Below are positions 1 to 5,733 of a DNA stretch of 9,835 bases, one piece after another. The DNA is from Candidatus Aminicenantes bacterium UBA4085 (GTDB lineage: Bacteria; Acidobacteriota; Aminicenantia; Aminicenantales; UBA4085): contig DFYJ01000016.1 in the NCBI GenBank assembly GCA_002383325.1, positions 1 to 9,835 on the forward strand. Direction: 5' to 3'. How positions within the stretch are numbered: the stretch's first letter is position 1; the number at the start of each line of letters is the position of its first letter. The position numbers were made by a program, and so were the translations under genes. The notes under the pieces were generated by a model. The model did not search any database, was not told the DNA's origin, and was given only the letters and a program-made list of their open reading frames with translations.

Positions 1-26
1 ATCAGTCCGAATTGCGCTTTTTTCAC
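1..26 (-). CDS. Partial CDS, 5' end only, runs off left edge
   Basis: Only the first eight codons and part of a ninth are in the window. Read on the minus strand, a GTG codon at 26-24 opens a frame beginning V/M-K-K-A-Q-F-G-L. It is preceded by a near-perfect Shine-Dalgarno AAGGAGG (plus-strand positions 36-42) with a 9-nt spacer. The basic K-K followed by uncharged residues would suit the start of an exported protein, but too little is visible to say more. A plausible promoter lies upstream at 100-128. The gene is divergent from the large folate-enzyme fusion. Function cannot be assigned. Confidence 0.55.
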
Positions 27-35
27 GAGAATGGG

Positions 36-42
36 CCTCCTT
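36..42 (-). promoter_or_regulatory. Ribosome binding site for the left-edge partial gene
   Basis: The minus strand reads AAGGAGG, fully complementary to the 16S anti-SD core, 9 nt before the GTG at 26-24. It is the main evidence that a real gene starts at the left edge. Confidence 0.6.
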
Positions 43-68
43 GCGGCGATTGGGAAGTGCCGGGATCG

Positions 69-88
69 TCCGAGGCGGAAGCCTCGGA
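69..88 (-). promoter_or_regulatory. GNRA-tetraloop hairpin in divergent spacer
   Basis: CCGAGGC (70-76) and GCCTCGG (81-87) form a perfect 7-bp stem, extendable by T69-A88, closing a four-base loop GGAA (77-80) that fits the GNRA rule when read on the plus strand. No T-tract follows on either strand, so it is not a classical intrinsic terminator. If the minus-strand promoter at 100-128 is real, the hairpin lies near the 5' end of the leader of the left-edge gene. There it could stabilise the transcript or serve as a control element; its role is unknown. Confidence 0.4.
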
Positions 89-99
89 TGTACCGGCTC

Positions 100-128
100 A
101 TCATATATAAACGACCGGGCCGAGGCAA
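100..128 (-). promoter_or_regulatory. Predicted sigma70-type promoter for left-edge gene
   Basis: On the minus strand TTGCCT (128-123) is followed after exactly 17 nt by TATGAT (105-100). These match the -35 and -10 consensus at 4/6 and 5/6 positions. Transcription would start near 93, giving a leader of about 65 nt that contains the 69-88 hairpin and the AAGGAGG ribosome site. The prediction rests on sequence alone. Confidence 0.4.
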
Positions 129-152
129 ACGTTCAACGGATCCGAAAAAGCC

Positions 153-181
153 TTAGATGCGGCGGCCCCCTGTGTTAGAAT
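153..181 (+). promoter_or_regulatory. Predicted extended -10 promoter for the folate fusion gene
   Basis: TAGAAT at 176-181 is a 5/6 match to the -10 box and is preceded by TGT (173-175), the TGn extension of extended -10 promoters. The -35 position, 17 nt upstream, is TTAGAT and matches poorly, as is common when an extended -10 is present. Start of transcription would be near 188, about 40 nt before the ATG at 229. Confidence 0.4.
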
Positions 182-228
182 ACCCGGCTGTATGTGAGCC
201 TGGATAGGCAGAGAAGGAGCGATCGAGA

Positions 229-2721
229 ATGGCCAGGATGAGCTTGAGAAGCCGCTTGGAGGGCCGGTCGGCGGCCTCCGGCGGGGGTCCGTTCCTCGTT
301 CTCGCCGAGCTCGTCCCGGAGCCGGGTCACAGTCTGAGAAATTTCAGGGCCTTCCTTCAGGCCGCCGGCGATGCAGGTCCGCTCCCGCCGGGCTTCGACC
401 TGGCCGGAGTAACCATCCCGCAAAGCCCCAACGGCACGGCTTCCCTCAGTCCGGCCGACATCTTCTCCGTCCTGGAGCGGGAGGGCCTCTGGGGCGGGCT
501 GGACGTCGTCTCCCATGTCTCGGCCAAGGACCACAACGCGGAAGCCCTGAAAGCCCTTCTGCTCGGCCTGCGCGCCCTCGGTTTGGACTCCGTGCTGGCC
601 CTGACGGGCGACAAGCCGGCCTCGGCCAAAGGCGTCTTCGAAGTCGATGCCATCGGTCTGCTCGGGCACATCCGGGAGCTCAACTTCGGCGCCTGGGCCG
701 CCGCCCCGGCCGGCCGCTTCGAGGGCGTCCACCAGTTCCTGGCCCTGGCGGCGGTCTCGCCCTTCAAGTACACCGAGGCCTCCCAGATGCAGCAGTACTT
801 CAAGATGGGCAAGAAGCTGCGGGCCGGGGCCGGGGCGTTCATCACCCAGATGGGCTGGGACTCGCGCAAGAGCGAGGAGCTCTTCCGGTATAGGACCGAG
901 GAGAGGCTCCAAGCTCCGATCTTCGGCAACGTCTACTTTCTGACGGCCCGCACCTCGGCGCCCCGTCTTATGGCCGAGGGCAAGCTCCCGGGCTGTTATG
1001 TCAGCCGAAGGCTCTTGGAAGCCGTTTCGGGCGAGGCGGCAGGGGAAGCTGTTGAACGGGCCGCCCTGCAGACGGCCATGTACCGCGACCTGGGCGCGGC
1101 CGGCGTCGACTTGGGCGGCCTGCCGGACTATGCGACCATGCTGGCGATCCTGGCCCGTGCGGCGGAGATCGGCTCCGGTTGGAGAGAGCAGCGGGCCAGG
1201 CTCGATTTCGGGCCCGAAAGCCTGCCGGGCGGCGCGGCGCCCTTCTATCTCTATGATCCAGACGGTCGTCGTCGGCCCCCGTCGCACTCCAAGTCCACGG
1301 CCGGAAAGCGGGCTTTCGACGGGACGCATCGCGCCGTCATGACCCCGGGCCGGGGCGTCTACGGCGCCGTCCGGGCCTGCCTCCAAGCCTCGGGCTCGGT
1401 GCGCCGGGGCCGCGGCTTCGTCTACACGGCCGTCCGGGCCGGGGAGATGGCGGTCAAGTCGCTGCTCTTCGACTGCCAGGAATGCGGGGACTGCTACTTG
1501 CCGGAAAACTTCGGCCTCTGCACCCTGGGCCGTTGCGAAAAGGGGCTGTCCAATCCGCCCTGCGGCGACGCCGACCCGCTCGGGCGCTGCGGAACCAACC
1601 CCGACCGCGTCTGCGTGGGGGAGTCGATCTACCGGGCCGCGGCGAGCGAAGGCGCCCTGGGGCTGAAGCGGCTCGCCTCCCGGGCCAACCCTGATCGCCT
1701 GCCGGCCCTGGCCCATACCGCCTCGATCCCGAACTATTATCTTGAGCGCGACCACGCCCGCCCGCGGCGGCTGATCCAGATCGGCGAGCTTCTGCACGGC
1801 AGCATCCCCCGCACGGCGGCGGCCATGGCCGAAGCTCTGGCGGCGGGGGAGGGCGGTCTGGAGAAGCCCGGGGGGGCTCGCGACTACCTGCTCTCGCTCC
1901 TCAAGTCCCAGATCGTCCACCGGGCCGACTACATCGACGTCAACGTCGACGCCTTCGGCGGCTCGGACCTGGAAGGCCGCCGGCGGATGATGGCCGACTA
2001 TGTCCGCTTCATCCGGGCCCACGGCGAGGGGCGGCCGGTCTGCGTGGACAGCGGCTCGCCGGAGGTGCTGGAGGCGGGATTGGAAGCCTGGTATGACGGG
2101 GCGCCGGACGGAATCGCCGTGCCCTTGGTCAACGCCGTCAAGACTTACACCATGGATCGCCTGCTACCGCTGCGGGCCCGTTACGCTTTCAAGTTCATCG
2201 GCATGCTGGTGGACGAGAAGCACGCCGGCCACGAGGGCGTCTACAGCGTGGGCGAGCTGCTGGACATGGCCCGCGAGCTGGTCCGGGCCGCCGTCGACGA
2301 CCACGGCTTCCAGCCGGCCGACATCTTCATCGATTCGACCGTCTTCCCGCTGGCCATCGACATGCCCATGGCCGCCGACACTCCCGGCTATACCTACCGG
2401 ACCTTCGAGATCATCCGGAGGGTGCGTCGCGATCCCGCCTTGCGCGGCGTCCATCTCTCCCTGGGCATCACCAACGCCGTGCGGGACCTGCCCGGCCGCC
2501 GGACCGGGGTCTGCCGGGCCTACCTGGCCGTGGCTCGCCGCTGCGGATTGGATGCGGCCATCGTCAATGTCCTGCACGACTACGAGGATCACGCCGCGGC
2601 GCCGGAGCTCCTGGCTTTTATCGAGGCCTTCGCCGGCCAAGACGGGACCCCGGCCGCGGGCCAGAGGGCCATCGAGGCCATGATGGACTTCTGCCGGACC
2701 AATCGGAAGCGACGGGCTTGA
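229..2721 (+). CDS. MetF-MetV-pterin methyltransferase three-domain fusion (methylenetetrahydrofolate reductase / methyl-THF methyltransferase)
   Basis: Predicted cytoplasmic 830-residue enzyme of folate one-carbon metabolism. Residues about 21-310 resemble MetF, the FAD enzyme reducing 5,10-methylene-THF to 5-methyl-THF. They carry E27 in the first strand, H96, the LALTGDKP motif with D128, and ITQ at 205-207. Residues about 375-510 resemble the MTHFR C-terminal (MetV-like) domain, with eight cysteines (C416, C419, C422, C431, C436, C445, C454, C462), an NPPCG motif and a NYYLERDH ending. Residues about 511-800 look like the pterin-binding TIM barrel of AcsE/MetH. They start IGELLHGSIP, and D607, N635, D702 and N749 fall where the AcsE methyl-folate pocket has Asp, Asn, Asp, Asn. 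Typical MetF is about 300 residues, so the length is explained by fusion. The ATG is set by AAGGAG at 214-219, 9 nt upstream. The gene appears monocistronic. The first two domains are secure; methyl transfer by the third, and its acceptor, are inferred. Confidence 0.88.
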   Translation: MARMSLRSRLEGRSAASGGGPFLVLAELVPEPGHSLRNFRAFLQAAGDAGPLPPGFDLAGVTIPQSPNGTASLSPADIFSVLEREGLWGGLDVVSHVSAKDHNAEALKALLLGLRALGLDSVLALTGDKPASAKGVFEVDAIGLLGHIRELNFGAWAAAPAGRFEGVHQFLALAAVSPFKYTEASQMQQYFKMGKKLRAGAGAFITQMGWDSRKSEELFRYRTEERLQAPIFGNVYFLTARTSAPRLMAEGKLPGCYVSRRLLEAVSGEAAGEAVERAALQTAMYRDLGAAGVDLGGLPDYATMLAILARAAEIGSGWREQRARLDFGPESLPGGAAPFYLYDPDGRRRPPSHSKSTAGKRAFDGTHRAVMTPGRGVYGAVRACLQASGSVRRGRGFVYTAVRAGEMAVKSLLFDCQECGDCYLPENFGLCTLGRCEKGLSNPPCGDADPLGRCGTNPDRVCVGESIYRAAASEGALGLKRLASRANPDRLPALAHTASIPNYYLERDHARPRRLIQIGELLHGSIPRTAAAMAEALAAGEGGLEKPGGARDYLLSLLKSQIVHRADYIDVNVDAFGGSDLEGRRRMMADYVRFIRAHGEGRPVCVDSGSPEVLEAGLEAWYDGAPDGIAVPLVNAVKTYTMDRLLPLRARYAFKFIGMLVDEKHAGHEGVYSVGELLDMARELVRAAVDDHGFQPADIFIDSTVFPLAIDMPMAADTPGYTYRTFEIIRRVRRDPALRGVHLSLGITNAVRDLPGRRTGVCRAYLAVARRCGLDAAIVNVLHDYEDHAAAPELLAFIEAFAGQDGTPAAGQRAIEAMMDFCRTNRKRRA

Positions 2722-2745
2722 GCCGTTCCATCGCGACGTGATAAT
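2718..2745 (+). promoter_or_regulatory. Predicted promoter for the TPR protein gene
   Basis: TTGAGC (2718-2723) and GATAAT (2740-2745) are separated by 16 nt and match the sigma70 boxes at 4/6 and 5/6. The -35 box overlaps the TGA stop codon of the upstream fusion gene. Start would be near 2752, about 39 nt before the ATG at 2791, so the TPR gene is probably transcribed separately. Confidence 0.35.
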
Positions 2746-2790
2746 GTTTTTCCGGTCTGGGACGTATTCTCCTTGGGGGAGGAGGCCGCC

Positions 2791-4419
2791 ATGCCCGATA
2801 AAATGCCCGCTCGGTCCGCCGCCGGATTCGTTATCCTGTCCTTCCTGATCGCCGCCGCCGGAGCCGCCTGTGCATCGGCGGACCGAGGGCCGGTCCTGGC
2901 CGGTCCCACGGCTGCGGCCGTCGACGCCAAGCTGGCCGAGGCGGACGCGGCCCTGGCCCGGGGATCCTATGCCGGGTTCAAGCAGGCTGCGTCCATCGGG
3001 GCGGAGCTTGAGGCTCTGCCGAGGCGGAAGGATAAGGAACGCGCGGTCGAGATGTACGTCCGGGCGCTGATCCTGCTCAGAATCCGCGAGCGGCAATTGG
3101 GTATCGTGCATAGCGGGACCGGAGAGCGGGCCAAGGCCCTGATCCAGGCCCATTCTTCCCTGACGGGCTATGCCGATATGGTTGACCAGACCGAATGGGC
3201 CTCGGTTTCCCGATCGCGCGGCATTCAGACCGACCTGGCCCGGAGCGTCCGTCCCATCAACCGCGAATGGACCCAGAAGGACTTGGAGAAGATGCTGGCC
3301 GAGGCCAAGGCCAAGCAGGCCTCCTTCCGGGCCAAGGCCGAGGAGAGCGACTTCCACGCCTACTGCTATCTCGTCTTCAACGCCTCGATGGCTTCGATGC
3401 GCGAGGGTCGCGAGGATTTCTCTCCGATCTTCGCTCAGTTCCCCGAATCGAAGCTGATGATGTATCTGAACGCCCTCCGCTACTTGCGGGAGAAGCCCGA
3501 TCTGCTGGAGAAACTGGCGGCGGATGACCCCGGATTCCATGAGGCCTGGTTCCACCTGGGCGAGATGGCCCTGGGACAAGGACAGCTGCTGAGGGCGGAG
3601 GAGAATTTTCTCAAGGCCGAAGCCAGTCTGGCCGATACGCCCCAGATCCCCATCTATCTGGCCAGCATCTACACAGCCACCGAGGAGCACGAAAAGAGCC
3701 TGGTTTACTACGACAAGACCCTGGCCCTTTCGCCCGAGTACCGGGACGCCCTGCTGGGTAAGGCCATCAGCCTCGGCTCGCTGGGCCGGTACGATGAGGC
3801 GGTGGCGGTCCTTAACCGGATGATCGAGCTCGGCAACTGGCTGATCGGCGAGGCGAACTACTGGCTGGCTTGGAACCGGCACGCCCAGGGCCGGGAGGCC
3901 GAGGCCCAGGCCCACATCGAGGAGTCCAAGGGTCGCCTGCCGACGAGCTCGGAAGTCTTCGGCCTGGCTGGGACCATCGCCCTCGAGCTGGCCCAGCCCG
4001 ATCGGGCCGAGAAGGAGTTCCTGAAGGCGCTGGAATACGGCGCGTCCAATGTCGAAGCCCTGTTCGGCCTGGGGCGGATCAACGACGGGCGCGGCCGCTG
4101 GAGCGATGCGGCCGGCTATTACGAAACGGCGTCCAAGGTCATCGGGCAGAGGGAGGCCGAGATCGAGGACAAGATCGCCGAGATCCGGGCGGCCCCGATG
4201 GCGGAGCCTCGGCGGGCCGCCATGCTGGCTAAAAAGGAAGGCCAGCTGCGAGTGACCCGGGCAACCAGGGCCACCGCTTATTACGATACAGCCGTGGCTT
4301 GGTTCAATGCCGGCGCCCCCGGCAAGGCCAAGCCGGCCGCCGAGAGGGCCGCCGCCCATCCCCAATTCAAGGACAAGGCCGCGGTTCTTTTGGCCAAAAT
4401 CGACAATCGCGAGAAATAG
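2791..4419 (+). CDS. Exported tetratricopeptide-repeat protein, function unknown
   Basis: A 542-residue protein with an N-terminal export signal: basic residues, a hydrophobic stretch at about 10-30, and a cysteine at 27. The cysteine context (GAAC) lacks the usual leucine of a lipobox, so lipidation is uncertain. Residues about 40-250 are helical without a recognised family. Residues about 251-450 hold six TPR-like units (about 251-279, 284-315, 316-347, 350-384, 386-419, 420-450) with the usual small/aromatic spacing, for example YDEAVAVLNRMIEL. A helical tail follows, rich in alanine and charged residues. TPR arrays scaffold protein-protein contacts, so a periplasmic assembly or adaptor role is likely but unproven. 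The ATG at 2791 is preferred because GGAGGAGG ends at 2785 just before it; an in-frame TTG at 2773 lies upstream of that site. The TAG stop is the first part of the repeat element that follows. Confidence 0.85.
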   Translation: MPDKMPARSAAGFVILSFLIAAAGAACASADRGPVLAGPTAAAVDAKLAEADAALARGSYAGFKQAASIGAELEALPRRKDKERAVEMYVRALILLRIRERQLGIVHSGTGERAKALIQAHSSLTGYADMVDQTEWASVSRSRGIQTDLARSVRPINREWTQKDLEKMLAEAKAKQASFRAKAEESDFHAYCYLVFNASMASMREGREDFSPIFAQFPESKLMMYLNALRYLREKPDLLEKLAADDPGFHEAWFHLGEMALGQGQLLRAEENFLKAEASLADTPQIPIYLASIYTATEEHEKSLVYYDKTLALSPEYRDALLGKAISLGSLGRYDEAVAVLNRMIELGNWLIGEANYWLAWNRHAQGREAEAQAHIEESKGRLPTSSEVFGLAGTIALELAQPDRAEKEFLKALEYGASNVEALFGLGRINDGRGRWSDAAGYYETASKVIGQREAEIEDKIAEIRAAPMAEPRRAAMLAKKEGQLRVTRATRATAYYDTAVAWFNAGAPGKAKPAAERAAAHPQFKDKAAVLLAKIDNREK

Positions 4420-4616
4420 CAGACACATACCAAATTCATTTAATTCGAATTTTATCAATATGTTACGCGATTGCTACCCATCGGACTTTTGCTTCCATTG
4501 AGATGATGAGGTGTCAGAGAATCGTGAATGGAATTGAATTCGGTCTGTGTCTGGTGTTTTAGCTGTAACTTGGAAATTAGTATGTGTCTGGAAATTAAAT
4601 TGGTATGTGTCTGCTA
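4417..4616. repeat. AT-rich interspersed element with 17-nt perfect terminal inverted repeats (copy A)
   Basis: The ends are TAGCAGACACATACCAA (4417-4433) and its exact reverse complement (4600-4616). Further copies of the core GTATGTGTCTG lie at 4580-4590 and, with changes, at 4543-4553. I counted about 36% G+C over 4421-4620, far below the flanking genes. No transposase is encoded inside, so it resembles a non-autonomous MITE or REP/REPIN-type palindromic element. Its right end, GGTATGTGTCTGCTAATTC (4602-4620), is identical to the right end of copy B at 7066-7084. The left end includes the TAG stop of the TPR gene. The name of the family is unknown to me. Confidence 0.75.
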
Positions 4617-4637
4617 ATTCGGCTGACCGCCTAAACA

Positions 4638-4653
4638 CCCCGGAAAAGCGGGG
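4638..4653 (+). promoter_or_regulatory. Short GC hairpin in the sigma factor leader
   Basis: CCCCG (4638-4642) pairs with CGGGG (4649-4653) around a six-base loop GAAAAG, ending 24 nt before the sigma factor ATG. The stem is only five pairs and is not followed by a T-run (TAATAC comes next), so it is a poor terminator. It could be a leader structure or an operator half-site pair. Significance is uncertain. Confidence 0.25.
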
Positions 4654-4677
4654 CGTAATACTAGACGAGAGGGTCGA

Positions 4678-5235
4678 ATGGACCCACAGGACGAACAAAA
4701 ACGGATCGCGGCCTGCCTGCGCGGCGAGGGGGAGGAATTCCGTCTCATCGTGACCGAATACCAAGGGCCGTTGACGGCGCTGGCGGTGAACATGCTGGGC
4801 AACCGGCAGGACGCCGAGGATGTCTGCCAGGAGACCCTGGTCCGGGCTTTCCTGCACTTGGATCGCTACGATCCGCGTCTCAGCTTCCGCAACTGGCTGT
4901 TCACCATCCTCTACCGCCGGGCCCTCGACCTGATCCGCCGCAAGCGCCGCTTCCGCAGCTTTGCCCAGCGGGCGGCCGACGACCCGCAGCGGCCCCTCTA
5001 CACCAAGCCGGACGAGTCCGGGTTCGATGCGAAGGAATTTGAGCGCCTGTTGGATCATCTCAGCCCGAAGGAGCGGCTGGCGGCCGCCCTGTGGGCCAAC
5101 GAAGGGCTGACCGCGGGCGAGATCGCCGGCGTCTTGGGTTGCACGGCGTCAACGGCCCGGGTCTATCTGTTCAACGCCCGCCGCAAGATCAAGGCGCTCT
5201 TGGAGGAAGGACATGAGTCACTCGGGAATCGTTGA
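4678..5235 (+). CDS. ECF-family RNA polymerase sigma factor
   Basis: A 185-residue sigma factor with only regions 2 and 4, the layout and usual size of extracytoplasmic-function sigma factors. Region 2 spans about 21-90 and contains DAEDVCQETLVRAF (45-58), followed by SFRNWLFTILYRRALDLIRR, which in this family contacts the core enzyme and the -10 box. Region 4 spans about 128-175, with a helix-turn-helix around GLTAGEIAGVLGCTASTARVY that recognises the -35 box. The ATG is preceded by a modest GAGAGGG. The 3' end overlaps the next gene by 23 nt, so the sigma and its putative anti-sigma factor are translationally linked. It presumably switches on envelope-related genes, perhaps including its own operon, when the anti-sigma factor releases it. 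The regulon is not visible here. Confidence 0.93.
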   Translation: MDPQDEQKRIAACLRGEGEEFRLIVTEYQGPLTALAVNMLGNRQDAEDVCQETLVRAFLHLDRYDPRLSFRNWLFTILYRRALDLIRRKRRFRSFAQRAADDPQRPLYTKPDESGFDAKEFERLLDHLSPKERLAAALWANEGLTAGEIAGVLGCTASTARVYLFNARRKIKALLEEGHESLGNR

Positions 5236-5713
5236 GCTTCTCTATCGGCTCGTCCCGCTGCGGGTCGTGCGGGCCCGGCTGGCGGCGCACGCCGAAAAGT
5301 GCCCCGCCTGCGCCGGCTTCCTGGCCGACCGGGATGAAGTGAAGCAGGTCCTTGTGGCCGCGGCCGACTTGGGGCGGCTGAAAGATATTTGGCCGGCCAT
5401 TCGAGCCGGTGAGACGGCGGACGGGCCGGGGACGTTTAAAGCCGATCCCCATGTCCACTATCGCTCGGCGCGGACGTCGGCACGCGTATGGGGCCGGCTG
5501 GCCGCCGTGGGAGCCGGGATCTCGGCGGCCGTCATCATGACCGTTTTCACGGTGGACTATTTCGGAGCCGGGAGCATCCAGCGAAACGGCCCAGCCGCAC
5601 GGCCGGGATTCGAGCTCCATTATGCCCGCATCGGGCCGAACCCGGCGGATACATTCGTTGTCGAGTCTCCGGAGGACCGCATGGTCCTGATCTGGTTCGA
5701 ATCCAGCCCTTGA
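5213..5713 (+). CDS. Zinc-finger (ZAS-type) membrane anti-sigma factor
   Basis: A 166-residue protein with H26-x3-C30-x2-C33, the signature of zinc-associated anti-sigma domains that hold the ECF sigma factor at the inner face of the membrane. A transmembrane helix at about 95-117 separates the cytoplasmic N-terminus from a short periplasmic tail of about 50 residues, which ends with a hydrophobic strand (VLIWF). The gene starts inside the sigma gene, 23 nt before that stop codon, with GGAGGAAGG just upstream of the ATG. Overlap and domain content make it the cognate regulator of the upstream sigma factor. The sensing signal and any release protease are unknown. It is short on the periplasmic side, so sensing may need a partner, possibly the TonB-domain protein encoded next. 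Confidence 0.85.
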   Translation: MSHSGIVELLYRLVPLRVVRARLAAHAEKCPACAGFLADRDEVKQVLVAAADLGRLKDIWPAIRAGETADGPGTFKADPHVHYRSARTSARVWGRLAAVGAGISAAVIMTVFTVDYFGAGSIQRNGPAARPGFELHYARIGPNPADTFVVESPEDRMVLIWFESSP

Positions 5714-5733
5714 AGCTGGGCAAGGAGGGAGTC

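Noticed and set aside
175..2022. Long minus-strand open frame of 615 codons opposite the folate fusion gene
   Set aside because: It is the antisense shadow of a strongly supported gene. The translation is low-complexity, rich in G, R, A and P, with no recognisable domain, as expected when GC-rich codons are read on the other strand.
2773..2790. TTG start for the TPR protein
   Set aside because: The GGAGGAGG ribosome site lies downstream of this codon and immediately before the ATG at 2791.
2164..4458. Minus-strand open frame of 764 codons spanning the end of the fusion gene and the TPR gene
   Set aside because: It crosses two well-supported plus-strand genes and an intergenic region, shows the same low-complexity shadow composition and has no family resemblance.
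4564..4590. ECF-type promoter (TGTAAC with TGTCT downstream) within the repeat, upstream of the sigma gene
   Set aside because: TGTAAC at 4564-4569 resembles an ECF -35 box, but the TGTCT lies 15 nt downstream without the usual CG of the -10 motif, and it is part of a dispersed repeat. Not enough support.
4417..4620. Intact insertion sequence
   Set aside because: Terminal inverted repeats are present, but the 166 bp inside have no transposase-like reading frame, and no clear target-site duplication was seen.
5488..5733. Upstream extension of the TonB-domain gene
   Set aside because: It would overlap most of the anti-sigma C-terminus. The GTG at 5734 has AAGGAGG directly upstream and gives a clean signal peptide.
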